The position numbers and the translations under genes were made by a program. The notes under the pieces were generated by a model that had not been told where the DNA came from, made no database searches, and worked only from the letters and a program-made list of their open reading frames with translations. Positions 1 to 14,096 of a stretch of DNA of 64,000 bases are shown piece after piece. The DNA is from Campylorhamphus procurvoides (lineage: Eukaryota > Chordata > Aves > Passeriformes > Dendrocolaptidae), in assembly GCA_013396655.1 (NCBI GenBank), contig WBMV01000268.1, forward strand, positions 558,001-622,000. The letters run 5' to 3'. Within the stretch, counting starts at the first letter, position 1, and every line of letters begins with the position of its first letter.

Positions 1-3000
1 AAGGGTGCAGGAACAAATCTCTAGGCTCCCACCAGCAACTATCACCCAAGAGAGCTTCTGTACAGTGGTGTCACTTAACAGTACAGTTCCATATTAATGG
101 TATCAATCACACATACTGGTATCAAGACGTAAAAACAACATGCAATTACAGATATGCAAGTTGATCACATGAGATGCAGCTCAGCAGCTGAGAGGTGGCA
201 ACTGGCCACCCAGCACATCACCAAGTCTTTCCCTCCCTGCCATGGATGAGCTCCCACCCCTGGACATGCCACTTTCCCTGCAAGAGGCAGGGCACACGCC
301 AGTCACCCAGCCAGGGACACCAGCACTACCTTGCTGCAACTGTAACTCAATCACTCTTGCATAAGGTTAGGGCACAGCTCCCATCAGTGTTTGTCTAAAG
401 CTGCCATGGTCTAGACTGAGCTCAGCACCGCCAGCAGGTGTGTGTGCCCAGAGCCCACAGAAGACAAGCAGAATCCAGGCATTACCCAGCCTAAGCTTAC
501 ACCTCCTGGCAAGCACAAGAGAGGCAGATGTTTTGCACATGTAGCAATACTTGCCTTTAGACACCAAGAAACTTTCAAGTACATCAAGTAGGTATCTTGA
601 TACAAGTTTGGCAACACCAGAGGATAAAACTTCCTGGATAGGTCTAGGTCTCGGACATAAAAAATGCAGCAAGAACAGTAACGAAAGCTTAAGCAGAATC
701 TACATGGTCCAGATTTTACTCCAAAGTCCTATTAAGTTACTTACAAAAAGGTATAGCATCCCTTCAAAGTATGTGTAACCATTAAACATGACCATTATGT
801 CTTCAGTTAAAAAATCCAGCACAATCAGGCACTGAATTAGCAAATAGGCTCCAAGATATTACATTTTCAATAGCTAACTTATTTTACTGCAAACAAAAAA
901 AATCCTATTCAAAAATATACACAGAGAATATTTTGTTTCAGTGCCACAGACTTTCACTTCCAGTTTGCACTTAATGAGAAGGCAGCAAATGGAAAACTGG
1001 AATTAAATTAAATTGAGGAAATATACCACTGTCATAATTAGATTTATCCAGTTCTCCTCCTCCATGCTCAAACTCTATCTCTTCAGCTATTTTTTTATTA
1101 TTATTTTTACAGGCAAGTTTAATTTCATAAAACAATTACCCTTTTCAGTAGCCTGTGTCTGGTCAGCTCATCTGCCCATTAGCTGTTCATGCTGGAGATG
1201 AGATTCACAGTGCCAGGGTGAGGCAGTTCTGCAGGCTGCTGCTTTCACTTGGCTCCTGAAGTGCCATACAATAGCTGCGCCTCTGAGCAGCCATTACAGT
1301 CAGCCAGGACACAATTTAGCAGTATGATTTCAGATGAATTCTTGTGCAATTCTGTAACAGCCTAGCAGGCTGTGCAACACAGATGGCATCCTCACACTGA
1401 CAGACATAGTCCTGTGCTCTTGCCAAGAAAATGCAAAGGGAAAACACCCAGGCCCGCTCTCTCACAGAATTCCTACTGTCCAGCCGGCTCCCTCCCTCAC
1501 ACCACCTTCCACAGGAGGGCTAAGAGATCCTCCAGTAAATCTAGACAACCTCCAACATCTTTCTTGATAACATGAACGAATGCTTTCATCCACAGGTCTT
1601 TCATGTGGTTTTTCATGGACTAATTTACCCTCTAGTGAGCAAAGAAATCCACAGCTTTCAAGAACAATTTGACTTTTGAGAGAAACACAGAAAGGAGAAC
1701 TGTGTTGCAGGATTTTTACTGGCCTTGATTATTTCTAGTTCAAGACAAGGTCATCTGTGATGGAAAAAGCAGCACTACCATAAGCTTCCACGTGCCTGCC
1801 AAGCACAGAACTGGAACACGTCCAAATCCAAGTGCAGTTTGAGTAGAACTAAACAGAAGTGTCTTTCCCAATACTAAACAGATTTTTTTTTAAAATTGTT
1901 CTGCTGTGCTACTTGCCTTAGTTTTCTTATCAACATTATTTTTATATGTCTCACCACTCTCAGAAAGCTAGAAGAGAAATAATAATACTATCTTAGATAA
2001 AATGAGATCTAAATAAATGCAGCAAAGTACAATTTCTGAACTAAGACAAAGTACTCATTATTTATGAGTAAGAAATGAAACAAGAAGTTAGACCCTCCTA
2101 AGAACAAAGTTCTAAATTAATTTAATTTCATACCATATAGGAATGCAGGTACACCTGCACTGTGCAATGAAGTGGCAGTACAGAGACCTCAGACACAGCA
2201 ATCAGAGGTCAAAAATGCTTCAGTGCTGAAAGGGTCAAACACACTCTGGGGCTGACAAGGACTACAGACATGGGGTCTCCCTGTAGCTAATTAGCCTGAA
2301 GCAACTGTCTCTCCCTATCAGGGAGCGTGAACAAGTGATTTTAGAGATTAAGAAGCATAACCAAGTATTTCTGGTGCACAGTGGAACACAGTGCTCAGCT
2401 GTACTACCAGCGTGATCAGCATCAGCTCAAGGTCTGGACATCATGTTGTACAGAATATGTGGACATACACTGAAAAAACCAAGTCATTCACTAGCTACTT
2501 CTCCTTTAAGGATTATCCCTGACAGTATAATCCCTAAGAATCTTTATCACCTTTAAACAAAGAGAACAGAAAGGAATTCCAGAAGGTGCTAGCTCATTTT
2601 AGTTTTTGAGAGGTAGCTTCTAGTCTTAGAAAGTCCTAATCCCTATTACAGTTTCAGCTTTTCATCTGCTTACACTGCACTTCTGGACATGACTCCAGAG
2701 CTGACAGAACAGCAGAGGCATTCCAAACACCAGGTTCAGACATGAACAATAAGTTTCTTCCCCAAGTGGTCCGGGAAACCTAATATCTCCAACAGCCTTT
2801 TGAGCCAGCATAGGAAATATACAACCAAGAGAAACTGCAACCAAAAAATTCACCACAAGGAAGCAGAGACGTCTGTGGCTCTGGGTTTGGATAACTGCTT
2901 CAAGTCACTAAAGTGGTACTTTAGCAGAGGGTTCAACAAGTCTGCAATTTGATGGCTGTGCTCTGGATATATTTATATACCAAGTTCAATATTCAAAAAG

Positions 3001-6000
3001 CAAATGAAGGACAGAATGACTACCTTAAACTGTGCATTAAATCTGCCTCTCTTTCATGAGTGCACTTGCTTTTTGTACATTAAAGGTTTCTATTGATAAA
3101 TATGTTTTAGCTTTTATGATTAATAAGCTCATGCTTATAAATATGAAGCATCATTTCACTGGTAGTGTTTCATATCAATCACTAGCACTGACAATAATGA
3201 AGACTAGTATAGATTACTATTATGAAAAATGTATGGCAATAGTACCTGACAGTTACACCACTTATAAACTGTAGAGACCACATATTCAAAAGAAAAGGGG
3301 AAAGAAAGGTCTTTCGGTGCAGATGCAGACCAGTGTCTACAACTACTGTGCTCATGGATACAATTAAGCCAGCAAGTATATCTTTCTGTGGGTAAGGACT
3401 CATGAAGAAAGCAACTCTATATACAAAAGAAAGAGCATGGCACCCTATATTCCTCTGGAAAACGGCAGAGGTTTTTTCCTCCAAAACGTTGCTTTAGCAC
3501 AAAAGTTAGCAGCCTTTATCATTCCTGCTCTGGGGAGCGTAGTCATAAGGAGAGGTTGAGTCACGCTGCTTACCAGAGCCTGGTATTAATTATGTAACCA
3601 GGGCAGTACCAGGAAAAGGAATACACTTTCTGTAGGAGCTTTCTGCTTTGACTGAATGCTTAACAGAGTTTAAATGTGCTAAATAAATACCATTATAAGT
3701 AACTTAGGATGAAAAAAAAAATCAAAAGAAAGTTTAAGGAAGGCTTATTAAAGAACCACAGCTCAGAAGCCTAGTAATGAGTCATGATAACAAGTGCTGC
3801 CAGTATCTTAGAGACAGACACTTTGCCTTCCAGAAATTTTAGGGTCAGAATTCAGCTGACAAAGTAATGCACTGTCACAAGTAACGTGGTGAGTACAGGC
3901 TATCCAACCACCAAAACACAAGAGTCACTGCTGCTTTACCAAGCTACAGAATAACATTCATTTAGGTGCAAGGGAAAAGAAAGGGAAGGAACAACAACAA
4001 ACCACAAAATCACAGTCTGAGTACCTCCAAACATAAATTCAGTCACATTTAGACTTCAGGGATTTTAAGGTAATTTAGGCACCTCTTGTAAGCCAGGGAC
4101 CAATCAGCCCAACACATGTAAACACACCAAGCCCATGAAAATTACATCACTCAAGAAAAATGTGGTTGGTGTCAACTCTTTTTATAAAGCACAGTTGTAA
4201 CTACTATTTAATTACCAGAGTCAAACTTTACTAAAAACTCTATTTTGTGAGGCAGCTGGTTTAAAAAAAAAAAACATTGCCAGCAGCATCATTACACCAA
4301 CAAATGACCTAATAATGCCCATGTAGTATTTTCAACTAAAGGCACAGAAATGACAGTGGCTTTCTGGTTTAAAAGCTGAACGCTCCTGCTTGTACACCCT
4401 CATAAAAAAAAAAAGTTTTATTTATTATGCAATTAAGTGAAATATTTCAAGAATAAGTACATACGTTCAGGAACTTCCTCACATTACAACTTATGAAGGC
4501 CTTTAAGAAATCAATGATAAGTACCACAAATATATTCAGAAATAAGCAAAAAAAAATGTTTATTCACTACAGAAGAACATTTTTTCAATAGGAGTGAAAA
4601 ACTAATGTAATGCAACATTATACAGATGACCAAAAAAACTGTCACTCATGCCAGAACTAGGCTTCATTCAATTTCTTCCTCTTCAGTTAAATGTGTGTCT
4701 GTCCAAAAGTTCACTTTCTCCAATTTGCCTAATTTTTAAAAACAGGTACTCTATTATTTTTAAACAAAGTTAAAAGGGTTTCCTATGTCTGCAGCAAAGA
4801 CGAACTCAATTATTGCCTCTCTTACCCGGCTTTCTCTTTCTTTTTTAAGCATCCACACATATTCACTTATGCTCCTAGCTCTTAGAGCTATAGCCCAGAA
4901 ATCACTACATGTTCACACCAAGACTACTGGAACTCTGAAAATTTTCATTTCTTTCCCCTCCATACACAAACTTTATCTTCCCAGTTATATATTCTCAAGT
5001 TTACAGCTCTGAGCCACAGGTCCAACAATTATATTTTACCAACTCAAAACAAACAAAGTTATCAACATACTTATTCTAGGTAAAGCAACAAGCCACTTCC
5101 CAAGTAATTACAGTTAAATAATACAACAAAAGAACTGGAGGGTCAGGTCAGTTTAAAAAATTACAAGCCGTCATTAATCATTACTGAAATGACTGCTCAC
5201 CTAACACTACTAAAATAACTAGACTTCACAATGGGACAAGATAGCTAAAAACCAGTGTTTCAGTAATCTGGTCTGAATAGTGCCTTCACTCTGTTAACTT
5301 TCAGTGCAACATTCTTGAAACAAAAAGCACTGTATGACTTTTCTGTCACTCCTTGTTAAAAAACAAAAACAACACAAAAAACCACGTTGTATCCATAACA
5401 CCCGATACACCAAGTTCCAAAGCAAACTGCAGAAAATTTCTTCATATTTATTGTTGACTGTTTCTAATGAACAGAAGTTGCTCTGTTTCGAAACAGAAGG
5501 TAGGCTGTTCAAGCAGTGACTGAAAGCTTTGAGCTGGCAAATCCTAACTCTGGAGTAAGGAAAAATAACCCACTTGCTTTATTTAGTACTGTCTGTTTTT
5601 AAACTTGCAAACCAGAAAGGAACAATATTAACCACTTTCTTCAGTCCTTCTGGTTCAGCTACACACTGTTATATGTCTTCAAAAAGAATTTTAATTCTTT
5701 TCTTCATGTCTATTCATTCTATTTGCAAGGCTCTACATGAGCAGCAACTGCATCAAACTTCAAAAACAATTTTTCCATCTTTCTGTTCCTATGCAATGAT
5801 ACTGTATTCAGCTGCACTCTGAAGACCTGACCACCTGGCTGCTTTTTGTTGGCTTTAGAAGAAAACCTCAAAAAGTTAACTAAAAGTCAGGACAACTCAG
5901 GAAACTATGCTAAAAATTCATTAGGTAGCATTTTCCCACACAGAGCCATGCTCCAAACTGATTGCTCAGTAGGATGCCAAGTGCTCTTTTGCTGAAAGCA

Positions 6001-9000
6001 AGCATTTCTGGCAAATATAAACTGAAAGTCCCCAAACTCTCTCACACCCCTCTCCTCCATTCTTCAATCCCCACTGAAGCTGACAAGTTTACAAGTCTCT
6101 TGGTATTGATTCTAAAAACACTCTCCACGAAGTTCCAACCAGGTGCAAAGCCTGGGTTATCTACAGGCCATAACCTTTTGCTCAGCTAACTGCAGGCTGA
6201 CTTTCAGATGTGGTGGAAAGGGGATAGGAAAAAAAACTGTTAGCAAGAGAATATTTGGCATTTATATGGAATACCAGTGGAAAGTATAAATAAATGGAGC
6301 TTAAGTAACACAAGAAGTCTAAAGAACAGGACTTGTCACAGTTGACTGGTGAAAAAAGTTTTGAGTTGGTACTGCTATATCAAGGCCTTATTCAACCTTG
6401 TCCGTGCAAGACATCCAGTGGAAACCTGGAACCTCATAGGAGGTTTCCACACACAAATTCATTTGTCAGAGCTAGCAGAAAGAGAGCTCTCCACTGCAGC
6501 AACATTTGCAACAAGGGCTGAGCTGGCACCACTTCACATGCTCAGCCTTTCATCCAGTCGACACTTACATGGCACTACACATAGGGGACTGTGCAAGTGC
6601 AGGGTAGTAACTTCTCATGTTCAAATATCTTCAATCACACACCTCCACTTCTCACAGGAGAACACATCTGCAGCACACATAGATGTATTACCCTGAAGAA
6701 AGGTAAGAAACCACCACAATCAAAAGCTTTTTAATAAAAAAGTTCTGGCAGAAAACTGAAAATTGGATTAAAATGAAGAACTAAAATGTGCCTAAAAGCG
6801 GATCCTGCATGGAAAAGAACTTTCTGGCTGATAAACCATAAGTTTTCTCTAAACGTTTTCATATTTTACTAGATATATTAATAACTGGAGAATTTCATCT
6901 CTCTTATTTGTTTGATCTAGGAAAAGATACCTATCTACACTGGACCAAAAAACCTGCAGCCACTATGGCTTCTTCCACATTCCTAAGGTATTAAATTTCC
7001 CCACCGCCAGCAGAGAAGAACATCCTGTATGTAAAGATGGAGAAATATATTAGACAATGCCTTACGTGGAAGAAAATATTAAAAAAACTGATCAACTGAT
7101 GCTTAACCTGACTACAGTTACAGATGTGATGCTTCAATATTACTTCTACTAATTCTTCATTAAAACTATTCAAATAGCCTATTGACTACTATACCAAACA
7201 TATTACTGGAGATTTTAACCTAACAAAGTGAAAGAGCATGCTTTGCTACCTCATCAGGAAAGTATGGGCTAATTTCATATTCTTCATTTTTGATAATATA
7301 TAAAATAGAAAACGTTGCTTGATTTTCTAACAGTTTAGCTTCCACTTCAGGACAGGTAGAAACTCCTTCTTGGCTGGGCTAAACAAATTAAGTGTGGAAA
7401 TACAGTCATTCTCCCGGTTTAATTGCTACTGGCATGCAGATCTCACTGCATTAGCAAGCCTACAGTTTGGAATTACCACTAATATTAATAGCAGTACATT
7501 TCACCAAAATTTTAGCTCCAGGACAGAGCATGTCCAGGAAATAAATGCACCCTGGTAATGCACCACAATGTAAACTGACAAGTGCACAGGACTCATGGCA
7601 TATATGCTGAATAAAATCTAGAAAGAACTAGCTACTTCCTTGCTACTTACAGCTGCTTTTAAAAAGCATTATCTATGCTGGCCTAACAGCAAGGCTAAGC
7701 ACCTTCTACTTCATCTCCTAGCTCTAGGCTTCATTTTTCATTAGGGTTCAGGTTCCCTGACTAGATTACAAATCTAATCAGAGCTCCAAAACAAACAAAA
7801 ATCATGCAGCAGAGTAGCTCACACAAATTAAATGCAACTGTCTCCATTTTACATCACAGGCATGGGAGACTTTCTCCATTTCTGGAATACTCCTCCTCTG
7901 CTGTGCGCAGCTGCTGGCCTGGGCACTGCTCTGCCAGTCTCCCTCAGTGCCAGTGCACACAAAGCAGCAACACCTGATCCTGGGATCATTTCTGTCTGCT
8001 GAACACTCAGCTGCAGCTCCTTGGGGACATAAAGAAAAGTCTGTCCTGACAAGCTTCTTCAGGGTCAAAACCCATTTCTTTGTCTTGACTCAATTAAATC
8101 AGCTCTTCTTGGCACCTATTACTTCTAAATCGGGCATTTCCCAGCTGCTCTCAGAAATCATCAATGCAAGTTACTTGTCGTTTGTCTGCATCAGAGTATT
8201 CATATATAAACTTTCAAATTGCCTTAGAAATCTGAGCTTATGGTACTGTTTACAGACAAGGACTACAGCAAAACCACCTGAGATGGCTACAGTCCCTGCC
8301 ACAAAATTTATGACCAAGTATCTCATTTCTCAGAGAACTTAACATCAAACAAAAGAAATGCTCCTTTGGCTTAAATGAGATGAGACCTAACAGGACAGAG
8401 CACGAAGGGAGGTGCACGCAAGGTTTTCCAGGAGCTAAGAAGGAACTTCACTGGGAAATGGAAAGCTATGAGTTCACACAAAATAATGCGCCAATGGCAT
8501 ACTGTTAGTGGCTCAAGGCTAGGGAGGATATTACATTAAGGTTTATATAAACGCTTCAGAGGGGGTCACAAATTTATTAAAAACTATAGACAAGTGTATC
8601 TATATATTAGTCCATAACTTTAAGGCTGTTTCAGACCGTTTTCCTCACCAGCACCATGAAGCCAGATGACTGGATGTTAGCACAAGCTACAAACTCAGCT
8701 CAACGGCTACTCCACACCTACACTGACTTCTACTCCATCATGGCTACACTCCGCTTCAGCCACATGCTGCTCTTACAGTAAACTTCAATTAAAAAAAAGG
8801 AAAAACTTCATTCTGCAACAACAAAGCTCTAGTGTTTTGGCCAACCTTGTTTCCACTTCAAGACTTTACTTTAGCACTACAGACAACATTTGGGCAATGG
8901 AGAGAAGAGGTACAAGACTATTTGTTGCAGCATATGCTAAGGTAAAATTTAGACAACATTTAGAAGGAAAAGGTTTGAATATTGAGACAAAACTCCTTAA

Positions 9001-9365
9001 ATTAACTGGTGTTCTAAAGAAATTGCTGGCAAGTATTAAAAAAGGTCTTAAAAGGGTATTAGTAGATCAATATATTTTTTCCCTAGAATTTCCAAATTTC
9101 TCCAAAACAGGTTACTTCTATTTATTAAGACAGTCTGCTTTTACAATTTCAGTGTCAAATGTAAAGAGAGAAAAAACTCTGCATTGTTTTAAATTTTAAT
9201 ATTTTGCTAAGTCATGCTATAGAAAATGTTAACTATATGATTTAAATGATTGCACCACTGAATCTGAAGAAAGGCTACGGCAAGGAAGATAGCAATGAAG
9301 GCTCTTTCAGCTCTTAAAAATTTTTTTTTTAAATAACATCCTGTCTGAGTTGGGGTTTTATGGGG

Positions 9366-9407
9366 TTTTTTGTTGTTGTTTGTTTGTTCTGTTGTTTGTT
9401 TTTTTTA
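9366..9407. repeat. T-rich (GTTT)-like low-complexity tract
   Basis: A run of T with interspersed G, including GTT and GTTT units, lies about 40 bases after another ten-T run (9321-9330). It may be a simple repeat or the tail of an old retroposed element. No flanking element body was recognised. Confidence 0.7.
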
Positions 9408-10237
9408 AGAAACATGACAGCTAAGCAGATAGTACCACCTTAAGATCCTCCCAGGAAAGTTTGTTTTCTCCCTGGTTTCAGCTACAGACTTTGCTTGCCC
9501 ATGCCCTATCAACTGACTTTTGTTTACACAGAAATACAGAACTCTCTCATCAAATGAAGTGCAACTGCAAAGCAGCCCTTGCCCTTACCCTTACGAAAGC
9601 CTTATCACATGAATAATTAGAAAGGCCCATAGGAAACTACAAATAGCTTATTTCCAAACTCTGCTTCCCAGAGTTAACCATTTCTAGACCACTGAGCAAA
9701 GAATCAGTGGTTGAACAATGGGAACAAGACAAATTGAAACTAAGTGAGCAAGACTCAGGACAGGAAGCAGAATTACCTAGCACAAATGAAAGGAGACCAG
9801 GGCTGATTTCACTTCAGTTACAATCATGTTTATAACTAAATAGATAATTGGATTCTAAATCAAATCCAGCTGACTAGTGTTACACAATATATCAGATCAG
9901 TGTCAGAATTGATAAAAAAATGTACACAATCTCTTGTGTTTTTCCTATATTACCCATTACAATCTTAATCTGGAGCTACTACATAGAGTTTCCAGTTCAG
10001 ACTAACAAGACTTCAGCCCTCTGTTCCCAGGCAACCATTGCAATGCATTAAGTTGTTTAATCTGCAGCAGCACTGTTGGCAGAGGGGTCTGCAACGACAG
10101 CAAAAATGAAGTAACACAAAGACCCAGCAGCTGAAAAATAGTCCAGCGGTGACACTCCACCTAAAATTGCTGACAGAAGAAACTGCTAGCTTCAGTGCCT
10201 CTAGCAATTCTTGCTGGTACCATGGCTTTTTTTCTCT

Positions 10238-10266
10238 AAAAAAAAAAAAACAAACAAAAAAAACCC
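10238..10266. repeat. A-rich (CAAA)-like tract
   Basis: A run of A residues is broken by single C residues, ending in a CCCC. It is low-complexity sequence inside the KIF21A intron, with no associated element body recognised. Confidence 0.65.
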
Positions 10267-12529
10267 CATCACACCACACTAAAATCTGATACCTGTAGTC
10301 CTTTGTTACCTATCCTAGCTAACAATTTAAACAAATTAAACCACGACTCCAGTAAGAAAAAAATTGGCCAGAAAAAACAACAGCTTTTCCTTTTTAAAAG
10401 GCACTACATGCCACATAAGAGAGGTCCTTGTTTAGCTCTTCTCTGATTTTTGCATCAGGCACGAGAACACTGAACTGAACAAGTCCAACATGCAATGCAT
10501 ATAATAAGGATATTCAGAAAGACTTACGGATTATAAAACAAGGAAAAAATCTCTGGCTGTTCTTGAGCCCTTCAGACTTTACAATAAAACTGAAAAGTCC
10601 ATGGCGCTACACCCTCTTGTCACCCCTACCTACCTGTGGTGGAAGAAAGGGAGAGTTTTGAATGTCCGTTTCCTCTGGAAACAAAACTTTTCAGCTATTT
10701 CCGAAGCATTTAAAGATATACCCAGCCTTTGCGCCCCAATTGTACCTAGATCAATACGCAAGAGGAATCTCCCCATGAGGTCATTGTTACTCCAACACCA
10801 GAGCTGACCCTGTAAACAGCAGCAGATGTCCAAGTCTTTGTAGCTCAACCCTGTACCAAAGAACAATACCTAAAACAAGTTATACAGATTATTTGATTAC
10901 TTCCAATCTTGGAAGTGAGGGGGCCAGTGTCCCCTAACCAGGCATTCACTGACACAGACAGAAGCAAGGCAACATGTATAAGGATATGGTAACACCCACC
11001 CTGACACGTAGTAGTATATCCAGAGGATTCTCAGTACTGGTAACAGCTGCAGCAGAGAGAAACCCCTTGAACATGAGAGTATATCCGACATATTTTTTAT
11101 ATTTTTTTTATTACCAGAATGGAAGAATAACATGATGCCAATTCAAGTAACTTATGAGCAAAGGAGAGGACCTCTCACACACATTTCTTGTGCTGGAGTG
11201 ACCATCCCCCTCTCTACCAAGGAGGTGGCAAAACAGGAGAGCAATTATCACTACAACAATGCAGTACATGACAAGCATTCTGTCCCACTGGATATTCCTT
11301 GGATAGACATATATCCTTGCACAAAAGAAGTTTAACCTTAAGGTGAAAACTGCACGTATAAATTATAGAATACACACATAAGAGCAGTCCGTTGTCCAGT
11401 TAGACCACAATTAGTCATATTTCCTTGACATATCTGATAAAATTTGGAAGTGAGTAGCATTTCCTAGCTACAAACTGAGAAATCAAAAGCATGTCAGTTC
11501 AAGAGATATAGATATGAGCTCTGAAGCACTTTATTCAGTCTACCAATACATTCCTCTCTTTTAAAAAGATTGAACTTCAACCAGATAATTCTTAAAGATA
11601 CTAGGCAGACATCCAACAATGCAAACCAAGCTAAATGTTAACTCTGCTCAGTGCTCCATATACATTCTATGAATATACAAATATAAAGAAAAAATCAAGT
11701 TAAAAAATCCATTTTTCATACACAACAAAACCAGATAATGCAGATATTATAATTAATTTCCACAGAGTCACAAAAAGAACACTCCAAGGTAAGTAACTGA
11801 TGCTTTGGGTTGTATTCACAAGATTATCACATGCTTCATGTGACAAACCTCTGACTATTGTACACATTTCTTTCTGCCATACAAAAGACACTCTCTGAAC
11901 AAGCCAGAAGAACTGAAAGAATGAAACATGAACAGCCACAGTGGGGGACAGGGAAAGGGATGAGATTATTCTACAAGATGGCTGAGGAGAGCACAGCTGA
12001 AAAGCAAAGAAACGGTGAACAGTGATGGAGATTAATTATTCTTATTAGTCAGTTTGGTCAAAATAATAAGTAAGCTTAAATTGTGGTAGAGAAAATGCAG
12101 GCAGAAGGTGAGCAGCACATATTCCTGCTGGGAGAAGAGGGAAGAAAAAACTTATCAATAGCTGAATCACACTCCAAATGCCCTCACAGCAGCAATATCA
12201 CTTTTATCATTAAATAGTCCTCAAAATAGGTAAGGGAGGGTAACATGAGGGGAATATACAGACTTTAGAACAGAAGGGCTATAAAAACCACATAAACAAA
12301 CAAAAGCCTCCAGTATGCTTATAACACATTACATCCTAATAGCAGCCATATCACCAGAACCACTGGATGACCATCAGTCTACCAAGAATCTCCTCTATCA
12401 TCTTCAGAACTTATCTCACCTTTCCAACAGACAGGCAGGGACCTCTTCAGTATCTTGCTAGCTTTTAGGCCTTGTCTGCTCTCTTCCAATACAGAAGAGA
12501 AGATTACAAAGATGACAAGCCCAAGCTCC

Positions 12530-12805
12530 TTTCTGAGGCTCACACTGGGAGGAGAAGAGGCATAGGTCATAAAACAAAACAAGAGATTTCCCATTTTAGC
12601 ATAAGGAAAAAAAATAGACCAACAAATATCAGGATACTCAAGTGTTGGTTGCCCAGACACACCGAGGAATTTCAACCCTCAGAGGTTTTTCCAAGATCTA
12701 ACTGGATAGAGCCTTGTGAAACCCCACCTGAATTTAGTTTTGGCCCTGCTTTGAGTGGGAGATTGGATCAGATGACCTCCTAAGCTCCCTTCAAACTTGA
12801 ATTAA
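12530..12805 (+). mobile_element. Degraded CR1 LINE, 3' end, plus orientation
   Basis: The segment reads like the conserved 3' part of avian CR1. It has a degraded 'aggacaagaggcaatgggca... cataaggaaaaac' block (12550-12612), then the 'gcccagagaggtt... ttcaaga' block (12650-12695). It ends with the 'ggagattggatcagatgacctcctaagctcccttcaaac' type tail. The usual terminal short tandem repeat is decayed. The similarity is judged from memory of CR1 consensus sequences. Divergence is high, so this is an old insertion. Confidence 0.8.
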
Positions 12806-13764
12806 CCTAAGTTTATCTTTCCAAATCTGTAAGGCTTTAGCGTTCATGTGGACATCGTCACACCTCTGTGAACACATTCTGACATTTGAATGGGATCACT
12901 CAATTGTGTTGAATTCAGGTCCTGGCACTCAACATGGAGCTTCACAGAATTACTGACAACTGGGAAAACCAGAGCTTATTTACCCACCCTACCTTTCTGG
13001 ACCAAGGTACTATCACCTGCATCCAAAATGTTCCTGGCAGTTATCACTCTGAACTGTTTTAAAAAGTCTACTATATGGGCAACTCCTCATCTCCACAGAC
13101 TAATCATTTCAGGACACCCATCCTCATAACAGAAAAGTATTTTCTTCCTTTTCTTGCTGAAATTTAAATCTACTATCTTTTATCTACTTCACCTTGAGCA
13201 AGAACATTTTATTCTCTTCCACTCTGTATTTAACTCTAGGTGTTTCAAAACATGCCTCTTACGGATCTTCCCTCCTCATATCTCACTATGAAACTGGTAA
13301 CGTTTTCCAGACAGTCATTTCCCCTTTCTTTTCAATTCCCCTCAGTCCACATTTTTGTCAACCAGCAGGACCCAAAACCTAACACTAGACATCAGCAGTA
13401 CTGAACAAAGGGTATGGATTTCTTTGCACCCTATATAAAGACTTCAGTTTCTATATACACTAATTTTCCTCTTTTTCTACAATACAGAACTATTGTTTCA
13501 TGTTTAATATTTCCACACTGTTCATAATCACTTCAACACTAGCCTACAACAGCAGAGAGTGCACCAGCCCTCTTGTTTTCAGTCAAGTAGCAACCAAGAT
13601 GCAGGTTAACACCATTTTATGCAAGTTTTCTCTTTCTGAAGAGGCATCTCTGCACTCAGTAGTCATGAGAGTTCAAAAATCAACAGAAGCGCTGGCCTGG
13701 TGTGGGCTGCACCTGGTTTTAAGGCTGCAAGCACAGAACAAAGCACTTTCATTTGAAGCTCTCA

Positions 13765-13822
13765 GCTGTACAATGTTTCTTGGAGGTCTTTTCCAGCCTT
13801 GACAATTCTCTGAATCCTCTTC
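13765..13822 (+). mobile_element. Possible CR1 3' terminal fragment
   Basis: The stretch 'ttggaggtcttttccagccttgacaattctctgaat' resembles the last about 40 bases of a CR1 in plus orientation, where a phrase of the form 'gaggtcccttccaacc... attctatgat' is normal. It is too short and diverged to be sure, and nothing upstream was recognised as CR1. Confidence 0.4.
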
Positions 13823-14032
13823 AGGGCCTACCAAGGCTTTATTTGTTGACATTTAGAAAAGAAGGAAAAGTCCACCTGTTCCTAAAAGCTTTGCTAACGA
13901 TAATGAAATAGACCTACAGTTATATTTCAAAATGCAGAGCCAAGACAGTGGGGTTGACCAGCCAGTGTAGATCACTTTGAGGACCTTGTGAATAAAAAGA
14001 AATAAAGAAAACAGACTAAAAAAGACACCCAC

Positions 14033-14096
14033 AAAACAAAGCAAACGAACCAACCAACCAAAAAACACACACAAAAAACAAAGTAACTGAACAAAA
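14033..14096. repeat. A/C-rich low-complexity tract
   Basis: The tract contains CCAA tetranucleotide units followed by AC dinucleotides and A runs. It resembles the A/C-rich tract at 17447-17490. It is simple sequence in the KIF21A intron. Confidence 0.65.

Noticed and set aside
8837..9199. Plus-strand open frame of 120 codons with a Lys/Leu-rich middle.
   Set aside because: AT-rich intronic DNA with no recognised homology, and the start is not supported by any promoter or splice signal.
12472..12783. Plus-strand open frame of 103 codons.
   Set aside because: It overlaps the degraded CR1 3' end, which is mostly non-coding, so it is not a gene.
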